A stretch of DNA of 64,000 nucleotides, taken from assembly GCA_026122225.1 (NCBI GenBank), contig JANEZZ010002882.1, positions 1,550,001-1,614,000 on the forward strand, read 5' to 3'. This DNA is from Heloderma charlesbogerti (Eukaryota > Chordata > Lepidosauria > Squamata > Helodermatidae). The translations under genes were made by a program, and so were the position numbers. The notes below the pieces were generated by a model, which saw nothing but the letters and a program-made list of their open reading frames with translations, was not told the origin of the DNA and ran no database searches. Shown here in pieces: positions 1 to 12,800 of the stretch (the stretch's first letter is position 1; each line of letters starts with the position of its first letter).

Positions 1-340
1 GCTGTTCAGTTTAAGGTGCAGTTGTGTGATCTTTTTCTTGAACCCTGAGATTTGCAGCTTTTTTTAAAGGGTGTTTCTAATCTTCATGATGGAAGATGTT
101 TTTGAAAATATAAAGAGAAAAATGCTCAAGGTTTAGAAACAAAGAAGGTAGCGAAAGAAGCATAAACGTATTTATTTTCCAGATCCATAGCAAAATTATT
201 CAAGGGCTGAATTAGTTCATCTTGCATTTATTAAATTATTTAAGACGTCAGAATACTGTAGAAAAAAGGTACAATCACCAGTGTTGATATCTCACTCAAG
301 CAAAAATGGCAACAATCACGTTGCTGAAAATGATATGCAA

Positions 341-460
341 ATTATTTATTTATTTATTAAATTTCTTAATCGCCCATCTGGTTGGTCACCCGGCCACTCT
401 GGGCGATGTACAATCATACAAGCAGTTTAAAAACAATAAAATTATACATTATGTTAATTA
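341..460 (-). repeat. L3-like (CR1-clade) LINE 3' end
   Basis: Begins with a TTTA/ATTT run followed by cgcccatctggttggtcacc and cactctgggcgatgtacaat. In reverse orientation this is the common squamate LINE 3' end: a gcccagagtgg core, then gggcg, then an ATAAATAAAT tail. Family assignment is by memory. Confidence 0.65.
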
Positions 461-643
461 CAAACACTGACCATAAGTAAATCAACAACCATCATATGCC
501 CCACATTATATTTCAGTTTGGCCCTCAATCCTGAACAAGTTACCTGCCCCAAGATGGACTATTTTCCATTTTGATTTATTAACTTGGAGTTCTTGTCTAA
601 AGATCCAAAAGTGAAGAAAGTCACCTTTCTTTTTTCCCTTCAG

Positions 644-865
644 AGAATGCAGTTGGATATTATTCTGACAAGTTTGCAAGACCATACTCATGTAGCCTCC
701 TTGCTTGGCTATAGCTCACCATCTGATGCCACAGATGTTTCTTCACTATGTATTGCCTATGGAAATATTTCTGATCCAACATATGGTGCTCAGAGTAACC
801 ATCCGGACACTCATCTGGCTGAAATTTTAATGAAGACACTTCTGCGCAATTTAGGTTTTTATACT
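644..865 (+). CDS. HERC1: HERC1 exon 1 of window
   Basis: Encodes s1-s74, starting RMQLDIILTSLQDHT and ending LGFYT. The acceptor is a pyrimidine run plus cag at 641-643 and the donor is gtaagt at 866. Phase 0 at both ends. No exon is visible in the 643 bases before it. The ATG at 584 lies in the intron and is not a start. Confidence 0.95.
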
Positions 866-3800
866 GTAAGTTCAGAGCTTGAATTGTATTATGAAATACC
901 AATCATCTTAGAATAATTTAATACTGTAAGCTAGGGCTGAGATCAGTTAGAAGAGGGCTTCTTTTAACAATTTTGTGTATCCCCCCCCAAATGTCCTCCT
1001 TTTCAGCAACTTTTCAAGTGGGGACTGTGAATAGGGCAACAGCATTCACCCATTCAGAGTGAGGGCTTGAAAGTATTGCCCTCACTCTGAACTGGCTTTG
1101 TGACATTGTCATTTAACCATATTGGACTATGTGATGCTGTGATACCACCCCACTGGCAACATGATCATGGATTGGCTAGGATCAGGTTTCCAGCAAGAGG
1201 ATAGCAGTGTGTGTGTTCTTTAAAGTGGTGTTGAAGCAGCTGTTAAGAGAAGCACCAACCTGGCATGAAAAAAAGAAGCATTTTTATTTTGAGGGGAACA
1301 TTTTAGCGCGCACTCACTGACGCACACTACCAGTGCTTTGGTCCTCTGAAGTTTTTTCTAATTACAGAAATTTGTTAGATCCTTTTTTTAAATCATATAT
1401 TAGCTGAAGAGGTTTCTGACCCTCCAACCTCAGCTTTTTTGAAGCAAAACTGAAAATCTGTCAGTTACCACTGGAACCTACTCATAGGCTACCAATAGCT
1501 ATTAAAATATAGTTCATATGTTCCTGGGTAGGAAGGCCTAATAAAAAAGGAAGAGAGGGTTTATATCAAATCTTAGGTGATGACTCTTGTGTCTTTCTAG
1601 GATCAAGCATTTGGAGAACTGGAAAAGAACAGTGACAAATTTTTACTTGGGACATCGTCATCAGAAAACAGTCAGCCTGCTCATCTTCATGAGCTGCTGT
1701 GTTCCCTGCAGAAACAACTTCTGGCATATTGTCACATCAACAGTGTGAGTGAGGTTAGTGCCATGGCTTTTCGTACATGTTGATAAGCATACTTTCTCCA
1801 CAGAAATTGGAACAATAAAGAGCAGTCAAGATATTTGGCACTGATTTTAGATATTATCTTCTGTAGACAAAGTTCATAATTCTTCTGTTTTCAATGTTCA
1901 GAGCTGAGTGCAGTTTCCTATGTAGCCAAAACAGCACCATCCATGCACAAGACTGAGGTGTCAGCAGGCTCAAAGTTTGCAGAAGTACCAAAAAAAAAAA
2001 GCCCTAAGGGAGAAAATCCCTCTAAATACCCCAATGAGGACTGAGCGTGCTCAGTGACCATTGATTGCTGACTGGTGGGTGGTGGATAGAAGAAAACCAG
2101 ATGGGAGGGGGAATGGAATGGAACAGAATATCCTGGAGGAAGACATAGCATGGCTGACCAACTGGCACACTGAAAAGGGGCACTTCACACTGCAACGTTT
2201 TGTTTAGGCTCCACTTGTAAAGCATATTTTGCATGTTCCTTTTGTTGCCAGAACTCCAGTAGTGTAGCGCTCCTGCACAAGCACCTTCAGCTTCTCCTGC
2301 CTCATGCTACAGATATCTATTCCCGCTCTGCTACTCTGTTGAAGGAGAGTTCTTGGAAAGGAAGTGTCGGGGAAAAACTACGAGGTGTGTGCTGCTAATC
2401 AGATTGTGTCTAAAATAAGGAATGCTAGCTGAAAAACTGGACTAGCTAAAGAATATATCTGCTGCTCAGTTTTCCTTCCAATTGTCCCTTTTTTGCTAGA
2501 TGCTTGTATCCATTTATTTAGATGTGTCTCCACCCTGATAAATTGTGCCAGTTAACAACACTTAAAAGAAATGGCAACAAATCAGAATATTTATTTATTT
2601 TCAAGATTTCTGCCCACTTTCCCACTACTAAATGGAGTGCTCAAGTTGGCTTATACCACAAAGGCAAGAGATATAATTACAATAAAACCAACAGAAAACA
2701 GCAGTAGTGACCTGATAAAAATGCCAAAGGGGGACAAAAAAATAATGATCAGCCAGGGGTCAGACCCAAAAGTCTTCAAAGGCTGGCATAAGTATGTCAA
2801 AGAGCGGGTGAGACAAATTTCTCTAGGCAGGGTGTTCTGCATTCTGGGTACTGCTACAGAAGAGACACTTTCCCTGATTCCCAGCTGGCAGTGGGATACA
2901 CAGAAGGGTCTCTTCTGCTGACAGCAGTGGATTGGTAGGATAGTATGGGAGGAGAACAAAATGACCACTCAGTATAAACATTACTTCAAATTACAATTGC
3001 TCCAAGTCAGAATAACCTTACTCGAGATCTGTGTTTGGTTCCCGAGGTCCTTATCCGTGTTCCTTCACCAACAGAAATGTGGCTTCTAGATAGAAGAGAG
3101 AGGTGGCCTTTTTAGTTGTGGCACCTAAACTATGGAATAGCCTCCCAAGAGATGTTTGTCAGGCCCACTCTCAGGCTGCTTTTATATGGGCTCTTAAGGC
3201 AATTTTATTCTGGTGGATGTTTTTTATTGTTGTACCTTCGATGGTTTTAGTTTGCTGCTGTTGATGTGGTTTTTAAGATGCTATTTTCAATTGTTGTGAT
3301 TTGTATTTTTTATTTGTAAGCTGCTTTGGCTTTGATTTTATAAAAAGGCAGGATATAAATGCCCAAATATATGAAATCACTTTGACCACCAAACTGCTAG
3401 GTCAGGCAAAGCTGATTAAAATTCCTGGTTAAGACTGAACCCTGGTTAGTGTTAATCATGGTCAAAGTCAGTGCCAGCCAGAGTTAATCAGCTGGAGAAA
3501 CATTTGTGTATGAGAGGAGAGAGGCAGGAGTGGGGAGGGATCATGTGAGCACACAGCCCACTCCTGTGAGCATGGCTAAGGGATGAGAAACTTGATGCTT
3601 GCAGTGGGCTTTGGTGGACTTCCTATGTCCTGCTTGCTTCCTATTGAGGAAGGAGAGGCACAGTGGAAGAAAAGCTTTATCTTAAATGCTTTTTATGGTT
3701 AATCATGGAAATGGTGCAGAAAAAATTCACTTCCCAAGGTAGGGCATGGCTGTTGGATTTTGGATTTTATTAATTGGATTTTATTAATGACAGTATTTTT

Positions 3801-6800
3801 CTTCCCATTGCAGATGTAATTTACGTTTCTGCAGCAGGAAGCATGCTTTGCCAAATTGTTAATTCTTTGCTACTACTGCCTGTATCAGTAGCCCGACCTT
3901 TATTGAGCTACCTGCTAGATCTGTTGCCTCCTCTGGATTGCCTTAATAGATTGTTGCCAGCTGCTGTGCTTTTAGAAGATCAAGAGCTACAGTGGCCTCT
4001 TCATGGTAAGGCAGTCAGAACAATACTTCCCCCTTTTAAAATGTAGGAAGTGCAGAATGTGAATGGGTTGCTATTCTCTTCTTTACCTCCTTAATGGAAT
4101 TTTTGGTTAAGAAAAAAGAAACAGCATTGGAAAAACATGGGAGGTTTACAGGAGGATGGCTGTGTTATCTGGACCCCCATGAAATGTGAGTGAACGGGGC
4201 AGAGCAATTCTGCTGGAAATGCTTCATCTGGAAGCACCACTAATATATTTTGTTTTTAAACATTGTAAGGGCTATTTTTACCTCTTCAAGAAAGTCTAAG
4301 GGAATTGCAGTGAGCTTTATTCCCCAGAAACTTTTTTTTCTAAATGAGTTGTTTCTGAAATGGACACTGCAACGCAGATCATGTGCCCTCAGGGATTCCC
4401 ATTCACCTCAGTGGAGGAAACTATATGTGAATGAATGCACACATAGGGTGGTTCCTTCCACTGAAACAAATGGGGAAGCTGTTTTGGATGGGGAAACCTG
4501 TGTATGTGTTGGATATCCTGTACTGGGAACCCATCACTGGAGAGGGGCAAACTGATGTTCTCTGAAAACACCTTGGCATAGAAAATGTTGGCTATTAATA
4601 TTTCTAGGTGGGACCGAACTGGTTGATCCAGCTGGAGTGCCCTTACCACAGCCTGCACAATCATGGGTGTGGCTTGTTGACCTCGAGAGAACCGTGGCTT
4701 TGCTTATCGGACGCTGTCTTGGTGGGATGCTTCAAGGATCTCCCGTGTCACCTGAGGAGCAAGATACTGCTTACTGGTTGAAAACACCACTGTTTAGCGA
4801 TGGAGTTGAAATGGATATTCCACAATTAGGTAATCCGCTCAACTGTGATATGAGTGTATGGATATATGGGCACAGGTATATAGATATATTATGGGTGCAG
4901 TGTTGTTGACTTGTTAGAACAGAATCATTGTCCTGCTGGGTCAGGCGGGTGAGCATCCTGTCTCTCAGAGTGGCCAGCCAGATTCCCCTGAGAAGCTTGC
5001 AAGCACTCTCCTTTGTCATATTTTGTTGCTGGTCCCAGTTGTAGATAACTCAATAAATAAATGATGAAACACCTGACTTTTCACATGGTTTTAGATAAAT
5101 CCATGAGTTCCCTGTTGGAAGTAGCCCTCTCTGGAAATGAAGAAGAAAAGCCATTTGATTACAAGCTGTGCCCAGAAATCTCAGTCTTTGTGGATTTGGC
5201 CCTGGGGTGTGCAAAGGAGCCTGCTCGTAGCCTCTGGATCAGCATGCAAGACTATGCCATTAGTAAAGGTGAGCTCTTGGAAGGAGAAGAGGCACATTGG
5301 TGAGTAGAGTCTTTCGCCCTCCTTAAGTGGCAAAGGGAGGTGAAGACCCAGAGCTGAACATAATAGACATAGGATTTATTTATGCTTGTCTTGGGGGAGC
5401 AGTCTTTTCCTTTTGTTTATTTCACTTAAGTTTTATTGTTTATAAACCGAAGTCATCACAGTATACAGAATATATCCAGAATATTACAAAAGCAGAAATG
5501 GACAAATTAAACACAGTTCAAAGAAAATGACTAAAAATTTGGAGCTAACAAACTAAAGTTAATGATAAAAATTTCCTGATACTAATTTCCACCTTCTATA
5601 AAAGTGTCTGTTAACCAAGCCAAAAATAAAGTATACAAGGCTAAAATTAAATATTTTAAACAATCAATTTTCTCCAATGCCAGCTATTTCATTCCCCTTA
5701 TTAAATCTGGTGTGGACTTTAGCTAATGCTATTAGCATCTTTAAAAAAATACTTTGTTTATTTTTTTAAAATGGACTGGGATCTATTTAGGGTACCTTCA
5801 GCAAATGTATTTCTTAATCCATTCTAGCCATCTTGAGTGTGCCTTGGGTAAATCAAAAAGTAACAGTAGAGTAATAGCTTTATTAAAGTCACAAGCTGAG
5901 TAAGCTTTTAAGCTAAATAAAATCAAATGCGGGGGAACAGTGTTCTATATATCTTGACATACTGGCTTATACTGTTTAGGACAGAAAAGCAGCCTGTTAG
6001 GTTGTTGATTTTATTGATGCTGGTTTTTTGACTTTGGATAACTTTGTTTCTCCTCTGCCCCCTTTCAGATTGGGACAGTGCCACCTTGAGTAGCGAGTCG
6101 CTTTTGGATACTGTGTCTAGATTTGTTCTTGCTGCCCTCCTGAAACATACCAATTTGCTCAGTCAAGCGAGTGGTGAGAGCAGGCAAGTACCCAGAAAGC
6201 ATCTTGAGACATTTTATCTTACATTTGTGGTGACTGCCTGTCCTCACATCCGTATGGAACTTTTGTGCCTTTAGGTATCAGCCTGGCAAAGCATTAGTAG
6301 AAGTATATCGATGTGTCTATAAAGTTCGGAGTCGTTTGCTCGCTTGCAAGAACATGGAACTTATTCAGACTAGGTCGTCCTCAAGAGATAGATGGGTAAG
6401 GCTAAAGAGCATCTCCTCACTTCACCTTATTGTGCAGGGCAAGAACATTGTTTTAACTTTAAAAGACTGCATAGATGGGTTATTTCTTTGAGGCCGAAAA
6501 TGGTGTGAGCATTTGTCTTCATTTTGCTCATTTTAAATCATGTTTAAATGCACCCAGTGTATTGATCTCTCTATCAAAAACTTTTGTTAGATTCTCTTCT
6601 GTTTTCTCTGTAGTTAGTTTTTTATACTGATTTACTTCACTTTACAGGGTGTTTTATGTTTTGTCTGGAGGAGCAGTTTATCAGTACTTAAAATAAAGGC
6701 CAGTAGTTGTTCTTTCCTGTGACTGGTTGCAGGAACAGCCCCTGTACTCTCCTGTCAATTTGCTTGAAGAGGAGGGAAACGGAACCCTTTAACACCAAGC

Positions 6801-9800
6801 CGTGGGAGCTTTTCTTGCTGGCCTTCCTCTCCCACTGCTTCTTCTGCTGCCCTTATTTCCTGCATGTGTGTGAGAAACAGGATGCTGAACCAGTTGGCTC
6901 TTGGTCTGATTCCTCTGGGTTCCTCTTGTGTTCCTGAGCTGTCAAAGTAGTTAAGAACTTGACATAGCAGTGCCACTCATCTGGCATTTCCCTTCCCCTT
7001 GAAGGTTCGATGACACTGGCCTGGTTTGCACATAATGACTACCCATGGGGTATTTAAACCATGGGTAGTTGGGAGTGAGTGAGCGTGCTACCTCCCAACC
7101 ACTCAACTATTTCTGGTTTGTTTCTGGGGCTCTCCTGGCTTGTTTTCCGAAGTGGAAACAAAGCGTGAGAGGTTGGAAGGTAGCATGCTCACTTGCTCCT
7201 TCATGGTCTTGGCTACCCATGGTTTAAACAACCCATGGTTAGTCATTACATGCGAACCGGGTCACTGTGTCTTAGCTGCTCTTCTCCAGCTATTGTTAAG
7301 TGTTCAGCCACCAATGAAAGCTGTATAGAACTGGATCAGACAACCTCATTTGGGTTCCCAGATATGAAAACTTTGCTGTTCTCAAATGATACAGTGTTAG
7401 AATACAGTGGCTATTTCAGCTACTCTTAATTTCTTGGCAGCTTAAAAAGTTCCCATTTTGGTTGAAGCCAAAATAAGCGACTTATCAGGCTATTGTGTGA
7501 TAACTGCATGTACAAAATGGGTGTATGCATCTAGTCATACAAGGGCAGATAGTCCCACCATACCATCGCATCATAGTTTCAGAAATGTTTGCAGTGACAG
7601 CATCCTGTTACCTGTGCTCATTGCAAAACTATTGTTTTGCTAAGAATTCAGCTGCACTGCCCAAAAGGATTGCATGACTCAGCCACTGCTCAGTTCAATC
7701 CTTGAGTGATCATTATCTCCTGCTACACTCACATCACTTTCCACAAAATTCATTGTTTGGAAAAGGGCAGCTTCTTCATGTAAATGTACCCTTCTCTCCC
7801 AATCCCCCCAGATGTCAGAAAATCCGGAATCTTCAGACATTGATGCCCAAGAAAACTCCTTTACCCGGACCATTGATGAAGAAGCGGAGATGGAAGAGCA
7901 GGCAGAAAGAGAGAGAGAAGAGGGGCATCCTGAACAAGAAGATGAAGAGGAAGAAAGAGAACATGAAGTTATGACAGCTGGCAGTAAGTAAAGTTTGGGC
8001 AATGTCCCGCAGAAGCTTCTTCAGTGGGAGTCCCATTGAAATGAATGGAGCTTTCAACAGGAGTTTTATCTGTGGGCAAATACATTCACCTGAATAATTT
8101 TTACAGCCATTTAAGCTCTGCCTAGAAGTTAAGACTTTTGTTTTTGTGTTGCATGTTACAGAAATATTTCAATGTTTTCTATCAGCCCGTGAAGTAGCTC
8201 GCAGCCGAGATCGAGAGAGAATAAATGGTGGGACAGGGGCTCGACTTGATGACCAGGCCCTGCAGTCCCAGCCAGAACGCCGCGTCAGCAGAGACCTTCC
8301 TGAGGGACAAGATGTGTACACGGCTGCATGCAACTCTGTGATCCATAGGTGTGCCTTGCTGATCTTGGGAGTCAGCCCTGTCATTGAGGAGCTGCAGAAG
8401 CGAAGGGAGGAAGGACAGTTGCAGCAGCCTTCAAGTGGTACTCCAGAAGGGATCGGACTCATGACTAGGTGTGATTTATGAATTGTGTAACAGTTTTTGA
8501 AACCTTGCTGAATAATCCTAGGTGACCAGCTAAGGTGGGGTGGACCTGCCATATCCTTAAGACCAGCTTCAAAGGCTCTGCTGTATGTCCCGCCACAGTT
8601 AGAGGTACAGCAGGCAGATGTAAAAGTCAGGGCCTTTACTGTGGTGGCACCTAGATTGTGTAATGTGCTTCTAGGGGAAAGCTGCTAAGCCTCTTTTCTT
8701 ATTGCACTTAGATGGGCAGTTAAGACCCATCTGCTTCAGCACGCTTTTGTTTATTGTTGTTGCATTGTTAGTTCAGTCTAGTCATTTCTATGGTGTTCTT
8801 TGAGTTTCTTACTACATTAGTAATTATGTAAGATTCCTTGTTTTATTTTATGGATTTACTTGTTATGCTTTCTGGTGCAGTTTTAACCAGGCTGTTAGAT
8901 GTTTTGATGATAGTAATATAGAAAAATGGGAAGCAAATATATTATAAAGCTTTTGGGAAGACCCCCGGGGCCATAGGAACATTGTAAGCTGCCTTATACC
9001 GAGTCAGACTCCTGGTCCATCTAGCCCAATATTGTCCACTCTGACTAGCAGCAATGGCTCTCCAGGGTTTCAGGCAAGATTCTTTCCCAGCCCTACCTGG
9101 AGATGCCGGGGATTGAATCTGGGACCTTTTGCATGCAAAGCAGGTGCTCTACCACTGAGCTACGGTTTGTGTTGGTTCTACACAAACAAAGGTGTGTGCA
9201 TGAAGCTGTTCCTGACATTGTAGTGAAAGGTGAAATCCTTGTTTGAGAGGGCACATCAGAGCTCCCTGTGCATGCAAGTATAAAACCATATATAGCATGA
9301 AACGGAACATTCAAGGCAAATGAAAATGTTATGGCAGCTGTTTCTTTACTCTGCATGATTTTTTTCTCTTTTGTGTGCTTGTACAAAGCAGAAGTGAAAG
9401 TCTTACTGCAGAGAGTCGTTCAGTCCACTCCACATCCAGTTACAAACTGATAAAATCAAGGAGTGAATCTGACTTATCTCAGCCCGAATCAGATGAAGAA
9501 GGTTACTCACTGGTAGGCAAAATAATTTGAAGCCTTTCATAATGTCACTCATATTGGTGCAATTACTCGAAATGTGCTTTCAGTGCTGGAAGTCCATCAT
9601 TTTTGTAGGACAGGGATGTAGTTTCAAATCAGCTCTGGACTTGGTGGGTGGGCTTGGGCAAACTACTGGCCCAAAAATGTGCATGGGGAGATAGCATGTG
9701 ATGGGATTTCGTTATTTCCATTGGTGAATTTCAGTTCTCCTTTGCCCACTATGCTGTGTCACAAGCGAACTTCAAAATTCCTTTGGAGCTTGAATAGTTG

Positions 9801-12800
9801 CTAGTGATGTGGTGCAGAGCACTGCATTACTTAGCTTTTACAATAAAAAAAGCATGTGATTCAAAAGAACTTAGCACATCAAGAATAAAAATGTAGAAGT
9901 ATCCCTAAAATTACGGGAAAGCTTTGGCAGGATTATTGTGTGATTCTCAAAACTGAGAAATCTATACAAAAATGTATGTTCAAATTCTCAATGGAACATC
10001 TCCAGAAGCGTGGAGGAAGCTTTCTTTATAGAGTTCCTACTGTGTTTTGTGTTCAATGTACAACATTTAGAATTATTTACTCTGGTAGTAAGCCACTGTA
10101 TATAACTTATAAATGATTGAGTTGCTTTTTTGCTTTATGGTGGAAAGAAATCCATTTGATAATATCAAAGGGAGAGGTAAGCCAGCAAAGACATCTTGGT
10201 TGGCCTGGCAGGGACCAGCTACCATATGGCTCCTCTACTCCTAGAACTGTCTCTTGCAGTGGCCATGGATATTTCCCTTTGCTTATTTTCCTCTTCCGTC
10301 CCTGTCCCTTTTCCCTTTTATGCCATGTCCTTTAAAGTGTAAGCTGCTATTTAAAATCTAAACCAGCTTGAGTGCATGGGTGGGCATTATATAAATGTAG
10401 TAAACAAGGAATAACACTAACACTCTTATTGTTGTTCACTGTAGAATGGAAGGCGAAATGTGGATTTGGACTTGGCATCATCCCATAGAAAGAGGGGTAA
10501 TATTTTTTTGTGTAAATTTATTGTAGCCATTTAATAGCACTCAGTTTCTCTAAAGCAGTAATCTTGAAACTTCTTAGCTTCAGCGAACCCTTTCCATGTT
10601 CACTGGTTTGCTACAGGGCCCCTCTGTGAGGCTAGGAATTCTGGAAAGTGTTCTGTGAGGCACATAGGCAGTTCACTAGGATATTGACCAGGTCTGTTGG
10701 CTTCCCCATCGCTCCTTCTGGGATTTGAGCGTGTTCCCGAATATTCTCAGGCCACCTCTGCAGCTGTGCCTTGCCAGAGAATGTTGGTAATGGCAGACAA
10801 GCTGCCTTTTGAGCAGCTTCCCTGCCAATACTGATCATCTTACTGAGGAAAGCCCTTCTGAGGAACCCCATGATAGTTTGAGAACCCACTGCTTTAAGTT
10901 GGTTCTAAGTTTGGATTTCTGACACTAGAACACAATGGTAGGAGGCTTTGCTGTTGTGCTGTGCTCCCTCAGGCTTAGAAATGTAATTTCTGGCAGGAGT
11001 GTAGGCAGGTGCAATTTGCCACTTGGCTTTTAAAGAACATGAGAAGAGATGTGCTGGATCAGACCAAAGGCCTACGCCTATGGGAAGCCCACAACAGAAC
11101 ATGAATGCAATAGCACCCTCCTGCTTGCATTCCCCAGCAATTGGTCTTGTGAGGCATACTGCCTCTGATACTGGAAGTAATATATAGCCATTGTGATTTG
11201 TGCCCATTGTCTGGTGAGCAGTTGCTATTTGCCCCAGGTGAGTGGGCAAGTTGCAAGGATGAATTTACCCCAGGTAGGGCTGGGAAACACTCCTGTCTGA
11301 GACCCTGGAGAATTGCTGCCAGTCAGTGTAAGCAATACTGAGCTGGGTGGAAGAGGCAGCTGAGAGGCTGCTCAGTTCTGTGCATGTGACTGTTTCCCTT
11401 GTCCCTGCTCTGCTGTCCTTGGAAAGTACTTTCGGGCTGAACGCTCATCACGCTTTGGGTCAATTAATGATTGTTCAGCAGTCTGCCTTCTTGGTTGTGA
11501 CTTCTGACATGCTCAGTCCCTAGCCCCTAAATTGCTCAGTCCCTAGCCCCTAAATTACTCTTGGTTTTGATCCTGACCCTGTGGAGATGCATCCCTTTTG
11601 AGCAGCTCCTATCCCAAGAGGAGGCATTGAGCCCAGCCAGTTGCCTGACCTTGTCTTTAGCACACTGTTTTACAAGAGTTTATGGGTTAATTTGTAGGGG
11701 ATAAGAACTATGGTATACACAAGTGCCCAGTTAATTAGCGCATAGTTCCTTTTAATTATTCACGTGGTAAGGGGTTTAAAATGGCGTAATCCCTCATCAT
11801 TTTCCTACTGCAGGAGGTTTTAGAAGCTGCACGTTTATGGACATTGTTCAAACATGAACACTTCCCCCTTCCTTAAAGCTGTTTTCCATGTGTGGACAGA
11901 ATGCAGATTGAATGTTGTCTTCTGTACCAAATGTCTCTCTTGTCTTCTGATTCTTGTGTGGTAGTGTGTTTACTCCTTTTTGGCCAGTTGAGCCCCAGAA
12001 AAAAGAAGAGCTTCAAGCAAGTACATGATGGCATGTTCTGATTTTATTTTCTCTCTCTAGCTTGCCTACATACTTTATAAAACATGAAATATGTATAGCA
12101 GCTGTTCCACATTCATTTTGAAAATTCCATTGCTAGAAACTGGCATATAAGGACAAGTAAACATGGGGTTATTTTTTGTCTAATGTTCAAGCATAGATTG
12201 AGCTCTTAGGCATAACTATTCATAGCGCTGAGCTAAAACTGGAATTATAAGAATGCATTAAGTGTACGTCTGTTTATGGTTAGGGCATCGCAGCTGAGAA
12301 GATCAATGAAGTGTGTACCTGTTGTGTTTCAGAATCCAGGTTCATTACAATCCCCTGTATGCTGACCCTAGAGAATGAAGTTTGAGATTTGCTGCCAGTG
12401 TAATACTGAGCAAGATAAACCATAAGCCTTGAATGTGACTATAATGCATTTGTAATATAACAGCTTGCTAGCTCATAGCAACAGGCAGCTTCCCCCAGGA
12501 TTTCTTGAGGAGGCTTGTTACCTTAATCCAGAAGTATGCTAGACCATCTTTAATTTTCTGTCCACCGCATCACTTTGTTCTGCAACCCCCAAGCTAATAA
12601 AATCTTGTCCCATGGGATTTTTTGCCTTTGGAGGAAGGAGTTTGCATCAGCTTTATCAGATGGTTATCTTTTGCTGCTCTACTTTCAGTGTTCTGTACCG
12701 CTAATTTTTGTAAGAAATAATTTGCCCCCAAGAAGAAGAAACCTTAAAATGGGAGTAAAGAAGTTTTAAAATCCTGAAAAACCGAATAGAATAACTTTCT

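Noticed and set aside
7812..7814. ATG as an alternative HERC1 start
   Set aside because: It is the first codon of an internal exon directly after a good acceptor; the family protein continues upstream and no promoter is visible.
11511..11556. CRISPR-like direct repeats
   Set aside because: Two adjoining copies without spacers, in a vertebrate intron.
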